From positions 1 to 32,292 of the forward strand of contig CAJPNN010000012.1 of the NCBI GenBank assembly GCA_905372035.1: 32,292 nt of DNA, written 5' to 3'. Position numbers and translations under genes: made by a program. Below are positions 1 to 8,955 of this stretch, in pieces (the first letter of the stretch is position 1; each line of letters opens with the position of its first letter). Origin of the DNA: Bacillota bacterium (GTDB lineage: Bacteria; Bacillota; Clostridia; Peptostreptococcales; Anaerovoracaceae). The notes under the pieces were generated by a model that saw nothing but the letters and a program-made list of their open reading frames with translations, searched no databases and was not told where the DNA came from.

Positions 1-44
1 TCCAAAAGAACTGCTGATTTGATTGCCAATTCTTTGTTAGTCAT
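1..44 (-). CDS. rsfS: Ribosomal silencing factor RsfS, first 14 codons only
   Basis: Only the N-terminus is in the window: ATG at 42-44 on the minus strand, reading MTNKELAIKSAVLL before the window edge. The ATG lies inside the last codons of nadD-yqeK, an 8-base overlap that suggests translational coupling, with GGAGA about 7 bases upstream. RsfS (YbeB/DUF143) binds ribosomal protein uL14 and blocks subunit joining during starvation. The call rests on the resemblance of these residues to RsfS N-termini and on the well-known order nadD-yqeK-rsfS in Firmicutes. The fragment is too short to be certain. Confidence 0.65.
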   Translation of the reverse strand, partial: MTNKELAIKSAVLL

Positions 45-1218
45 CTTTGTCTCCTTTTATGATTTTTTTGAAATATTCCAGTGCAAGCAAAGAATCATTA
101 TCAATTTCAATGCCTTTATTATTTAGATACTCTACAGTATTTATAATTCCCTGCATACATGCCGAATCTATATTTGTATACGCTAAAACCCTGAGTTTAT
201 CAACACCGTCATAGCTGCGCCCCGCTTCTATAAGATCTGCAATATAAATGACCTTTTCAAGCATACTCATATTTTCTCTTCCTGTAGTATGGTAACTTAC
301 CGCATTTATTACAGCTTCATCGGTTTCACCGAAAAGTGACGGTATCATATGTGCAGCCAACTTGGCATGAGCCAAATTGAGATTGTTGATATAACGAGCG
401 GATAATCCTATTTTTTTTATCAGTTCATTTGCTTCTTTTTTTGATGTATCCTTATATATATCGTGATAAAGTCCCGCCAAATAAGCTTTATGAACATCTG
501 CACCCCAATGTTCCGCCAGGTATGCGGCTTCTTGAGCCGTAGAATATATGTGCTCTTTTCTGGTGCTGTCCGATATATTTTCTTCAATAAATTGCTTTAT
601 AAGTTTTACTTTGTCTGAATATAAGCCGTTTCTTTCGATATAATACTTTACGGACAACGGAACCATATATCTTATAGTTTTTTCTGAATTGACTCTATCT
701 CTGATCTCGGATGAGGAAATATCAACCTGTCTGTTTTTTATTATATGAATATTAGTTCCGTATTCAGTTTTAAGACTGTTTGAGAAATTTTCCAATCCTG
801 ATATATCATCACCCGGACGAACACCTACCATAAAGCGAAACTCCGACAAAAGTTCTTTGCTTTTATGCCAGCTTTTGATATTTAAAAAGGCATCGGAACC
901 TAATATAAAATATATGGCTGTATCTTTTTTGTACAAACGCTTCAGTTTGCATAATGTTAAATATGTAAATGATACATCTTCGCTTTCAAGCTCAATTTTT
1001 GAAATGGCAAGACCGTCATTATCTTTAACAGAAAGCTTTAACATTTCAAGACGATCATTGTCAGTTACAGAAAAACCGAAAAGCTTGAACGGCTGTAAAT
1101 GTGCCGGCATAAAATAAACTATATCCAAATTTCCTTCTTCAATGGCTTGCTCGGCTAAAAGCAGGTGACCTATATGAACAGGATCGAAACTCCCACCGAG
1201 AACTCCTATCTTTTTCAC
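37..1218 (-). CDS. nadD: Fused nicotinate-nucleotide adenylyltransferase / YqeK-type HD hydrolase
   Basis: One uninterrupted 393-residue frame joins two proteins that are usually separate. Residues 1-200 are NadD, which makes deamido-NAD from nicotinate mononucleotide and ATP: the nucleotidyltransferase motif GGSFDPVHIGH is at 8-18 and the SSSEIR motif near 168-173. Residues from about 205 to 393 are a YqeK-like HD domain, with H223, the H252-D253 pair, H284, H310 and D328 in the expected HD pattern. YqeK proteins hydrolyse Ap4A symmetrically. The start is GTG with AGAGG seven bases upstream, inside the end of aspS; only two bases separate it from the aspS stop. The total length equals the sum of the two families, so neither half is truncated. 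Confidence 0.93.
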   Translation of the reverse strand: MKKIGVLGGSFDPVHIGHLLLAEQAIEEGNLDIVYFMPAHLQPFKLFGFSVTDNDRLEMLKLSVKDNDGLAISKIELESEDVSFTYLTLCKLKRLYKKDTAIYFILGSDAFLNIKSWHKSKELLSEFRFMVGVRPGDDISGLENFSNSLKTEYGTNIHIIKNRQVDISSSEIRDRVNSEKTIRYMVPLSVKYYIERNGLYSDKVKLIKQFIEENISDSTRKEHIYSTAQEAAYLAEHWGADVHKAYLAGLYHDIYKDTSKKEANELIKKIGLSARYINNLNLAHAKLAAHMIPSLFGETDEAVINAVSYHTTGRENMSMLEKVIYIADLIEAGRSYDGVDKLRVLAYTNIDSACMQGIINTVEYLNNKGIEIDNDSLLALEYFKKIIKGDKDD

Positions 1219-1220
1219 GT

Positions 1221-2993
1221 TTAATCCTCTTTTTTAAGTGATATTCCAAGTTCGTCAAGCTGTTCGGAAGTTGCGTAAGACGGTGCTTCGCTGACCATAC
1301 ACATAGCTGCTTGATTTTTAGGAAAAGCAATAACCTCTCTTATGCTGTGCTCTCCGGAGAGAAGCATAACAAGTCTGTCCAGTCCATATGCAAGACCGCC
1401 GTGAGGAGGAGTTCCGTACTTAAATGCTTCAATAAGGAATCCGAATTTTTCATTGGCCTCATCATCACTTAAACCCAGGCATTTAAACATAAGCTTCTGC
1501 AATTCCTGATCATGTATTCTGATACTCCCTCCACCAAGCTCCACACCGTTTAAAACTATATCGTAAGCTTTGGCTTTTACTTTGGCGGGATCGGTCTCCA
1601 TATAAGGTATATCTTCGATTTTAGGAGAAGTGAACGGATGGTGCATTGCAAAATATCGTCTTTCTTCTTCGTCATACTCATAAAGAGGAAAATCATATAC
1701 CCAAAGGAAATTATATTGACTGTCATCTAAAATACCCAATTTACCTGCAACTTCTCTTCTTAAAAATCCCAGGGAATCAAAAACAACGGAAGATTTTCCG
1801 GATACGATAAAGATCAAATCACCGGCCTGTGCATCGAAAACACCTGCAATTTCACTGAATTCTTTTTCTGAGAAAAACTTATTTACGGATGATGATATAT
1901 TTCCATTTTCAAGTTTGATCCATACAAGTCCTTTGGCACCGTAAGACTTAAGAGCCTCTTGAAGTTTATCTATATCTTTTCTTGAAAATTTATCAGCTCC
2001 CCCGTTTATGTTTATACCTCTTACATCACCGCCTGATGAAAGAGCGTCAGTGAACACTTTGAATCCGCAATTTTTAACGGTTTCATTCAAACGCTTCAGT
2101 TCGAACCCGAATCTTGTATCAGGTTTATCGCTCCCGAACCGTTCCATGGCTTCATCATAAGTCATCTTGGGAAAAGGTGTACTTATATCTTGTCCCATTA
2201 CTTCTTTGAAAAGGCGTTTCATAAAGCCTTCCTGCATTTCCATGACATCATCCATGTCTACAAAAGACATTTCAAGGTCTATCTGTGTAAATTCGGGTTG
2301 TCTGTCGGCTCTAAGGTCTTCATCTCTAAAACATTTTACTATTTGAAAATATCTGTCCGTACCGCCTACCATAAGCAGCTGTTTGTACATTTGAGGTGAC
2401 TGCGGAAGTGCATAAAACTTTCCCGCATTTACCCTGCTCGGTACAAGGTAGTCTCTTGCTCCTTCAGGAGTAGGTTTTATCAACATAGGAGTCTCTATTT
2501 CAGTAAATCCGTTTTCGTAAAAATAGTCACGAGCTACCTTTGTTATCATATTTCTGAAGGTAAGGTTTCTTTGCATTTTATTCTTTCTAAGATCAAGATA
2601 TCTGTATTTCAATCTCAGATTATCAGCGGCATTGTCGTCGTCTTTAATATATATAGGCGGTGTTTCGGCAGTGGAATATATGATCAGTTCATTTACAAAT
2701 ACTTCAATATCTCCCGTTTTAATATTTTTATTTTTTGATGCACGTTCTTTTACCGTTCCTTTGATACCCACAACATACTCGCTTTTTAAAGTTTCAGCTT
2801 TTTCCAGCAATTCTTGGGGTGAAGAATCCGGAAAAACTATCTGAACGATTCCCGTTTTATCTCTCAGGTCACAAAATATAAGTCCTCCTAGATTTCGGCT
2901 TTTTTGTATCCAGCCGTTAAGAACGACGTTCCTATCTATATCTTTTGAGATTAAAGTTCCGCACATATCGGTTCTTTTCAGTATATCACCCAT
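1221..2993 (-). CDS. aspS: Aspartate--tRNA ligase
   Basis: 590 residues, the normal length for bacterial AspRS. An N-terminal OB-fold anticodon-binding domain (about 1-110) is followed by a class II catalytic core with motif 2 (FRDEDLRADRQPEFTQID), the bacterial GAD insertion domain in the middle, and motif 3 near the C-terminus (GLAYGLDRLVML). It charges tRNA-Asp in the cytoplasm. An AGGAGG site overlaps the hisS stop codon, leaving nine bases between the genes, so hisS and aspS are co-transcribed. No T-box leader fits in this gap. Whether the enzyme is discriminating or also charges tRNA-Asn cannot be decided here. Confidence 0.97.
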   Translation of the reverse strand: MGDILKRTDMCGTLISKDIDRNVVLNGWIQKSRNLGGLIFCDLRDKTGIVQIVFPDSSPQELLEKAETLKSEYVVGIKGTVKERASKNKNIKTGDIEVFVNELIIYSTAETPPIYIKDDDNAADNLRLKYRYLDLRKNKMQRNLTFRNMITKVARDYFYENGFTEIETPMLIKPTPEGARDYLVPSRVNAGKFYALPQSPQMYKQLLMVGGTDRYFQIVKCFRDEDLRADRQPEFTQIDLEMSFVDMDDVMEMQEGFMKRLFKEVMGQDISTPFPKMTYDEAMERFGSDKPDTRFGFELKRLNETVKNCGFKVFTDALSSGGDVRGININGGADKFSRKDIDKLQEALKSYGAKGLVWIKLENGNISSSVNKFFSEKEFSEIAGVFDAQAGDLIFIVSGKSSVVFDSLGFLRREVAGKLGILDDSQYNFLWVYDFPLYEYDEEERRYFAMHHPFTSPKIEDIPYMETDPAKVKAKAYDIVLNGVELGGGSIRIHDQELQKLMFKCLGLSDDEANEKFGFLIEAFKYGTPPHGGLAYGLDRLVMLLSGEHSIREVIAFPKNQAAMCMVSEAPSYATSEQLDELGISLKKED

Positions 2994-3002
2994 AAAATCC
3001 TC

Positions 3003-4262
3003 CTATTTTTTTAAAGTCAAGGTCGATAGTATTTCTCCTATAGGAACTTCAACCTGATTAGATGTTTTCATATTTTTTATCGCTACTTTTTGCATATCAA
3101 GTTCATTATCGCCTATAACGACAGTGTTTTTTGCATTTATTCTATCTGCGTACTTAAACTGACCTTTGAAGTTACGCCCGAGAAGATCCATTTCTGCGGA
3201 TAATCCGCTGTTTCGCAAAGTACGCATAAGCTTTAAACCGAATGATTTCGCACGGTCACCCATAACGGCTATGAACACATCGGGAGTGTCGGGTTCAGGG
3301 ATTTCAATTCCCGCCGAATCCATTACAAGAAGAAGCCTTTCTATTCCAAGCGCAAATCCGACCCCGGGAAGAGGCGGTCCCCCGATTTCTTCTATAAGAT
3401 TATCGTATCTTCCTCCGCCACATACGGTTCCTTGTGCCCCGATATCGGTGGAAACAAATTCGAAAGCAGTTTTCGTATAGTAATCAAGACCTCTTACTAT
3501 TCCCGGATCAACTGTAAAATCGACGCCGGAATTATTCAGATTGTTCTTAAGGGAATCAAATGCGCTTTGACATTCCTCACAAAGATAATCCAGCATAACC
3601 GGTGCTCCCGCAGAGTGCTCCTGACAAATAGGTGATTTACAGTCCAATATTCTCATAGGGTTGCGCTCATATCTATTTTTGCATGTGTCACATAATTCGT
3701 CATATTTAGGTTTTAAAAACTGTTGAAGCGCTTCTCTGTATTTTTTTCTGCATACAGGGCAGCCTATGCTGTTTATATGAAGCTCAAGCTCTCGTATTCC
3801 CAGAATTTTAAAATAATCCGCCGCTAAAGTTATGACTTCCGAATCGGCAAGAGTGTTGTCCGTCCCGAAGACTTCAACACCGAGCTGATGAAACTCTCGC
3901 AACCTTCCCGACTGAGGTTTTTCATATCTGAAACATGAAATGTCATAGCAAAATTTTGACGGTTGAACGTCAGCATACATTTTATGTTCTATAAAAGAGC
4001 GGACTATACAAGACGTTCCTTCCGGTTTTAAAGTCACGCTTCTTCCCGCATAATCCTTAAAAGTATACATTTGTTTTTCTACGATATCCGTGGTATCACC
4101 CACACCTCGTGCGAACAGTTCCGTGTGCTCGAAGCTCGGGGTTCTTATTTCTTTAAAGCCGTATTTTCTGCATAAATCTAAAAATATGCTTTCTACATAA
4201 TTCCATTTGTAAATCTGATCAGGTAATATGTCCTTCGTACCTTTTGGAATATTTATCGACAT
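3003..4262 (-). CDS. hisS: Histidine--tRNA ligase
   Basis: 419 residues, the usual HisRS length. The class II core starts with the IPKGTKDILPDQ segment. The histidine-specific signatures are visible as RGLDYYTKTAFEF and GGGRYDNLIEEIGG, followed by motif 3 in FALGIERLLL and a C-terminal anticodon-binding domain. A four-cysteine cluster in the insertion region (CPVCRKK and CDTCKNR, near residues 168-195) probably binds zinc, as in several Firmicute HisRS proteins; that is inference. The start ATG has AAGGAGGTT a few bases upstream. It follows hemZ after 13 bases, too short for a T-box leader. Confidence 0.97.
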   Translation of the reverse strand: MSINIPKGTKDILPDQIYKWNYVESIFLDLCRKYGFKEIRTPSFEHTELFARGVGDTTDIVEKQMYTFKDYAGRSVTLKPEGTSCIVRSFIEHKMYADVQPSKFCYDISCFRYEKPQSGRLREFHQLGVEVFGTDNTLADSEVITLAADYFKILGIRELELHINSIGCPVCRKKYREALQQFLKPKYDELCDTCKNRYERNPMRILDCKSPICQEHSAGAPVMLDYLCEECQSAFDSLKNNLNNSGVDFTVDPGIVRGLDYYTKTAFEFVSTDIGAQGTVCGGGRYDNLIEEIGGPPLPGVGFALGIERLLLVMDSAGIEIPEPDTPDVFIAVMGDRAKSFGLKLMRTLRNSGLSAEMDLLGRNFKGQFKYADRINAKNTVVIGDNELDMQKVAIKNMKTSNQVEVPIGEILSTLTLKK

Positions 4263-4275
4263 TACAACCTCCTTG

Positions 4276-5667
4276 TTAAATCAACTTAAAAAAGCCTTTT
4301 TCTTTACGATTTATCATGTCGTTTATACGCTCAATATATATTTCATAATTTGAAACGTTGGCAATTCTTTCAAGTCTGTTTTCTTCCGAATAATAAATCT
4401 TTGAAATTCCTCCTGCTCCAAGTGCTAAAACAGTCTGATTTTCCTCCATTATTTTTATATTGTAGCAGGATTCAAATCCGCTTAGGCAATAACCTGTATT
4501 CTCCAGATTTCCTGAAATTTGTTTTTGCCTGTACAGATAATAAGGGCTATACCCTTTTTCTGTTAAAATTTTACGTGACAAGTCCAACATACCGCATGTA
4601 AGCTCGGAAACTTTATAATTAAATTTCGGATCCGTCTCTTTCAGTTTCGAACTCCGTTTCACAGCTAAACTGTGTACGGTTATATTTTCAGGCTTCAAAT
4701 CCGATACTATGTTCAGACTGTTTTCAAAATCAGATATGTTTTCTCCCGGAAGTCCCATTATAAGGTCCATATTAATTACATCAAATCCGAAATCCCGTGC
4801 TGTTTCATAAGCTTTAAATGTATCTTTTGACGTATGAGAACGATCTATCAGTTTCAATGTATCATCTTTCATCGTCTGCGGATTTATGCTGATTCTGTTA
4901 ATACCGAAAAGTCTTAATATCTCCAATATTTCACTTGAAAATGTATCAGGTCTGCCGGCTTCACAAGTATACTCAAATCCTTTATCTGTAGGTATGAAAG
5001 CCTTGATTGCATTTAAAAGAGCTTTCATCTCATCAGGTTTTAATGTGGTGGGTGTTCCGCCTCCGATATAGATAGATTCGGCAATCAATGAGTTTTCTTT
5101 CATTCGCTTGCCCACATATTCGATTTCTTTTTTTAAAGCTCCGATATAAGGTAAAACTTTGCTGTAATCCACCTGATTTGACGTAAAACTGCAATATAAA
5201 CACCTCGTTGGACAAAACGGTATGCCTATATAAATTCCTACTTTATTTTTTTGTGACGAATCCTTGCAAAACGGTTTTTGAATTTCATATATCTCGTTCA
5301 ACAGTTTTATCCTGTCCGGCTGTACCAGATATTTCTTAGACATTATATCACCGGCTTTTTCGGTTGAGTTTTCTCTCAAAACGAGTTCTCTAAACAGTTT
5401 TTCAGGTCTTATACCGGTAAGTATTCCCCATGACGGAATAATACCGGTCACTTCACTCAGTTCCTTATAAATATATCTCTTTAAACGGTTCTTATCGGAA
5501 TCTTCTTTCTTGATTGTGTCAGATTCAAACGCTTTAAATTCCGATAAATCAAAAACTTTTGAAGGATTTTGATCTGATATTTCAAAGTCTTCGGGACTTA
5601 GAAAAACTTTTATCAGCTCAAGATATTCATTTATATTATCCGTGTTTTTAAAATCAACCTTGTACAA
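4276..5667 (-). CDS. hemZ: Oxygen-independent coproporphyrinogen dehydrogenase HemZ-like radical SAM protein
   Basis: 463 residues. The N-terminal third (about 1-140) is the HemZ-specific extension. The radical SAM cluster motif C152-x3-C156-x2-C159 sits in GIPFCPTRCLYCSF, followed by the SAM-binding GGGTP. Family members convert coproporphyrinogen III to protoporphyrinogen IX or act as related radical SAM enzymes; in anaerobes without a full haem pathway the true substrate is often unclear. The start is TTG, 14 bases inside the upstream hydrolase gene, with AGGAG ten bases before it. The order dtd-MBL-hemZ-hisS-aspS matches many Clostridia, which supports the HemZ call over HemN or HemW. Confidence 0.88.
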   Translation of the reverse strand: MYKVDFKNTDNINEYLELIKVFLSPEDFEISDQNPSKVFDLSEFKAFESDTIKKEDSDKNRLKRYIYKELSEVTGIIPSWGILTGIRPEKLFRELVLRENSTEKAGDIMSKKYLVQPDRIKLLNEIYEIQKPFCKDSSQKNKVGIYIGIPFCPTRCLYCSFTSNQVDYSKVLPYIGALKKEIEYVGKRMKENSLIAESIYIGGGTPTTLKPDEMKALLNAIKAFIPTDKGFEYTCEAGRPDTFSSEILEILRLFGINRISINPQTMKDDTLKLIDRSHTSKDTFKAYETARDFGFDVINMDLIMGLPGENISDFENSLNIVSDLKPENITVHSLAVKRSSKLKETDPKFNYKVSELTCGMLDLSRKILTEKGYSPYYLYRQKQISGNLENTGYCLSGFESCYNIKIMEENQTVLALGAGGISKIYYSEENRLERIANVSNYEIYIERINDMINRKEKGFFKLI

Positions 5668-6280
5668 ACGGATTGTGCTCCTTTTCGTATCCTATGGTAG
5701 TCGTTCCCATATGTCCCGGCAAAACTTTTGTTTCATCGGGCAAAACAAACAACTTTTCTTTTATCGATTTCATAAGTGTGGAAAAATCCCCACCGGGTAA
5801 ATCGGTTCTACCTATTGATTGACGGAAAAGAGTGTCTCCACTGAATAAAATATCTTCTGTTAAAATGCACATTCCGCCGGGAGTATGGCCGGGAGTGTGT
5901 ATAAACTTAAGTTCATATCCTCCGCACATAAGCGTATCACCGTCATCGACATACAAATCGGCATCTATTCTCAACGGAAATCCGTACATGGCTAAACTTT
6001 CATTGAGATTTTCGTCATTTAACATTTCTTTTTCATATTTTGAAGCCACAAGTTTGGCATTTGGAAACATATCCATGTAATGTTCCACACCTCCGATATG
6101 GTCTCCATGCCCGTGTGTCAGTATTATATATTCCAAATCCATTCCGTTCCCTGTGAGAAAATCGGTCAAGGCGTGATTTTCTCCGCCGGGATCCACTATA
6201 AAGCCTTTTTTTGTTTCAGTATTTTCTCCAACATAGCAATTTACACCGAAAGGACCTGTTACATAAATATTTATTTGCAT
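5654..6280 (-). CDS. Metallo-beta-lactamase-fold hydrolase, glyoxalase-II-like
   Basis: 208 residues covering the whole compact MBL fold. The dinuclear metal motif is THGHGDHIGG near residues 55-64. The later metal ligands appear as HTPGHTPGG, FSGDTLF and a final histidine in VLPGHMG. The family (YqgX/GloB-like) hydrolyses thioesters such as S-lactoylglutathione or related thiol esters. This organism type normally lacks glutathione, so the natural substrate is unknown. The start ATG has GGGAGGT upstream. The gene follows dtd by 12 bases and overlaps hemZ by 14, placing it firmly in the operon. Confidence 0.9.
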   Translation of the reverse strand: MQINIYVTGPFGVNCYVGENTETKKGFIVDPGGENHALTDFLTGNGMDLEYIILTHGHGDHIGGVEHYMDMFPNAKLVASKYEKEMLNDENLNESLAMYGFPLRIDADLYVDDGDTLMCGGYELKFIHTPGHTPGGMCILTEDILFSGDTLFRQSIGRTDLPGGDFSTLMKSIKEKLFVLPDETKVLPGHMGTTTIGYEKEHNPFVQG

Positions 6281-6292
6281 ATATGTACCTCC

Positions 6293-6742
6293 CTAAAATT
6301 TCTTTTTACTGTCGATTAAAATAGTCACCGGTCCGTCATTATATATCTTAACAAGCATATCAGCTTGAAATATTCCCTTTTCTATACGGATATCCGTTTT
6401 TTCAATGAGATTTATGAATTTTTCATAATGAAACTTCGCGGATTCAGGTTTTGCAGCAGTTATGAAACTGGGTCTTTTGCCCTTTCTTACATCACCGAAT
6501 AAAGTGAACTGTGATATAACTAAAATTTGTCCTGATATATCTTTTAAAGAAAGGTTCATTTTATCCGATTCATCTTCAAAAATTCTTAAATTTGCAATTT
6601 TATCCGCCATATACTCGGTATCTTTCTCGGTATCACCGTCCTCAACGCCCAAAAATACCACAAGACCTTTGTCTATAGCACCGACTGTTTTATTATCTAC
6701 CGTTACGGAAGCCTCTTTGACTCTTTGTACTACCGCTCTCAT
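6293..6742 (-). CDS. dtd: D-aminoacyl-tRNA deacylase
   Basis: 149 residues, the standard DTD length. It starts MRAVVQRV and carries both active-site signatures: SQFTLFGD (near 76-83) and the Gly-cisPro loop in NDGPVTI near the C-terminus, which rejects L-aminoacyl-tRNA. It removes D-amino acids, and glycine mischarged on tRNA-Ala, in the cytoplasm. AGGAG lies just upstream of the ATG. It follows rel by eight bases; the rel-dtd pairing is widespread in Firmicutes. Confidence 0.96.
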   Translation of the reverse strand: MRAVVQRVKEASVTVDNKTVGAIDKGLVVFLGVEDGDTEKDTEYMADKIANLRIFEDESDKMNLSLKDISGQILVISQFTLFGDVRKGKRPSFITAAKPESAKFHYEKFINLIEKTDIRIEKGIFQADMLVKIYNDGPVTILIDSKKKF

Positions 6743-6750
6743 AAAAACTC

Positions 6751-8937
6751 CTATACATTGGATCTGTAAACTCTCGAAACGCCATGTATGTTTTTAAGGC
6801 TTCTCAAAAGTTTTTCCATGTGACTTATATTTTCTATAGAAACGGTCATAGTTATATTAACTATGCCGTCTTTCGCACTTTTAGCATTAACACCCGTAAT
6901 ATGTGCCTCCATATCTTCACATGCCCTGGAAAGATCTGAAAACAATCCTTTTCTGTCCTCTCCGATAATCACTATATCGGAATCGTATGAAATATCTTTA
7001 TCTTTTGTATCCCACTCTATTTCAATAAGTCTGCTCTTTTCATTTTCAGGGAGCGTGAGCATATTAACGCAATCAGTACGGTGAACGGAAATACCCCTGC
7101 CCTTCGTTATAAAACCTACTATACTGTCTCCGGGAACCGGATTACAACATTTGGAAATCCTTATCAAAAGATTGTCGACACCTTTTACGGAAACTCCTAT
7201 GCTTGAAGTATCTCCCTCATTCTTTTTTTTATTTACAATTCCTTCCGCCGAATCCTTTTTTTCTTTCCTTTTAAGTTCGATGGCTTTTTCTTCTTTATAA
7301 TAATTTTCGAGCATACCGCATATTTTATTGAGAAGTACACCGCCGTAACTTATAGCTGTATATAAATCTTCCGCCGTAGAATAATTCAATGCTTTAGCAC
7401 ATTTATTTATCCATTGGTTATGTAGAATATCCTGAGTATCATACCCTTTTCGCTTAACATATTTTTCAAGCATCTCTTTGCCTTTTTCGGCATTTTCGGT
7501 TTTGTTTTCTTTTTTTAACCACTGTCTTATTTTACTTCTGGCATTGCTGCTCTTAACTATTTTAAGCCAGTCTATGCTTGGTCCCTTGCTGTTGGAGGAC
7601 GTTATTATTTCAACTATATTTCCGTTTTCAAGACTGTGATCTATCGGAACCATTTTACCGTTTACTTTTGCTCCGACACATTTTACCCCTATTGCAGAAT
7701 GTATTTTAAATGCGAAATCAAGAGGTGTGGATCCTGCGGGAAGATCTATAACATCTCCGCCCGGAGTCAACACGAAAACCTGATTTGAGAACAGATCCAT
7801 CTTTACAGCTTCGACGAACTCTTTAGAATCGTTGAGTTCCGCTTGCCATTCGAGCGTTTGTCTAAGCCATGCAAGCTTTGTTTCTTCCTTATCTTCGCCT
7901 TCAATCCCCTCTTTATATTTCCAATGTGCTGCAATACCGTACTCAGCAACACGATGCATTTCCTGTGTTCTTATCTGTATTTCGAAAGGTTCTCCGTTGT
8001 CTCCGAGCACCGTAGTGTGCAGAGACTGATAACGATTAGGTTTCGGCATAGCTATATAATCCTTAAATCTTCCGGGGATAGGCTTCCACATTGTGTGTAC
8101 GATCCCCAGGACCAAATAGCAATCCTTAACATTATCGACTATTATTCTTATAGCGGTTAAATCAAATATTTCGTCAAGTTGCTTGTTTTGAAATTTCATT
8201 TTTCTGTAAATGCTATAAAAATGTTTGTAACGACCTGTGATTTCAAAGTTAATATCAAAGTCTGAAAGACTTTCTTTTATTTCTTCCATAACTTTATTTA
8301 TATAAGCTTCTCTGTGAGCTTTTTTTACTTTTACCTGTTCGGCCAGGTTGTAATAGAAAGTTGAATCCAAATGTTTCAGTGCAATATCTTCGAGTTCGAA
8401 CTTTATCGTATATATTCCCAACCTCTCGGCCAAAGGTGCATATATGTCCAAGGTTTCCTGACATTTATCCATTATTTGAGCCTCGCTCATATAATTTATG
8501 GTCCTAAGATTGTGAAGCCTGTCTGCAAGCTTCACAATCAGAACCCTTATATCTTTGGACATTGCCAAAAACATCTTACGTAAGTTCTCAGCCTGTCTTT
8601 GTTCTTTATTTTCTATTATAAGTGAGCCTAATTTTGTTACTCCGTCAACTATGTGTGCAGCCTCTTTTCCGAAATCATTCTCAAGGTTTTCAAGAGTATA
8701 CGGAGTATCTTCGACGGTATCATGTAGCAGACCTGCAACTATAGTTTGATCATCCATACCGAGGTCCGCAAGTATTTTAGCAACAGCAACCGGGTGAACC
8801 AAATACGGCTCACCCGACTTACGAAATTGACCTTCATGAACCTCGACAGATTTATCATAGGCAGCTCTTATGATGTCTATATTCAAGTTGGGATTAAGTT
8901 GTAATAATTCACTTAAAAATTGTTCTCTTGACTCCAT
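6751..8937 (-). CDS. rel: Bifunctional (p)ppGpp synthetase/hydrolase Rel
   Basis: 728 residues with all the domains of a long RSH protein. The N-terminal HD hydrolase has H48 and the HDTVED motif at 72-77. The synthetase domain has RFKDYIAMPKPNRYQSLH near 290-307. Next come the TGS domain (VFVLTPGGDVIDLPAGSTPL), a helical and zinc-finger region with a conserved Cys-Cys pair (ISKCCNPVPGD), and a C-terminal ACT domain. Both catalytic halves look intact, so the protein should make and degrade the stringent alarmone at the ribosome. The start ATG has AGGGGAG upstream. In many Clostridia recJ and apt lie between secF and rel; here the gap is only 18 bases. Confidence 0.97.
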   Translation of the reverse strand: MESREQFLSELLQLNPNLNIDIIRAAYDKSVEVHEGQFRKSGEPYLVHPVAVAKILADLGMDDQTIVAGLLHDTVEDTPYTLENLENDFGKEAAHIVDGVTKLGSLIIENKEQRQAENLRKMFLAMSKDIRVLIVKLADRLHNLRTINYMSEAQIMDKCQETLDIYAPLAERLGIYTIKFELEDIALKHLDSTFYYNLAEQVKVKKAHREAYINKVMEEIKESLSDFDINFEITGRYKHFYSIYRKMKFQNKQLDEIFDLTAIRIIVDNVKDCYLVLGIVHTMWKPIPGRFKDYIAMPKPNRYQSLHTTVLGDNGEPFEIQIRTQEMHRVAEYGIAAHWKYKEGIEGEDKEETKLAWLRQTLEWQAELNDSKEFVEAVKMDLFSNQVFVLTPGGDVIDLPAGSTPLDFAFKIHSAIGVKCVGAKVNGKMVPIDHSLENGNIVEIITSSNSKGPSIDWLKIVKSSNARSKIRQWLKKENKTENAEKGKEMLEKYVKRKGYDTQDILHNQWINKCAKALNYSTAEDLYTAISYGGVLLNKICGMLENYYKEEKAIELKRKEKKDSAEGIVNKKKNEGDTSSIGVSVKGVDNLLIRISKCCNPVPGDSIVGFITKGRGISVHRTDCVNMLTLPENEKSRLIEIEWDTKDKDISYDSDIVIIGEDRKGLFSDLSRACEDMEAHITGVNAKSAKDGIVNITMTVSIENISHMEKLLRSLKNIHGVSRVYRSNV

Positions 8938-8955
8938 AGGCTCCCCTTTGAAAAA

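Noticed and set aside
4263..4275. Possible T-box leader for hisS-aspS
   Set aside because: The gap before hisS is 13 bases and before aspS 9, far too short for a T-box; no specifier or antiterminator element is visible.
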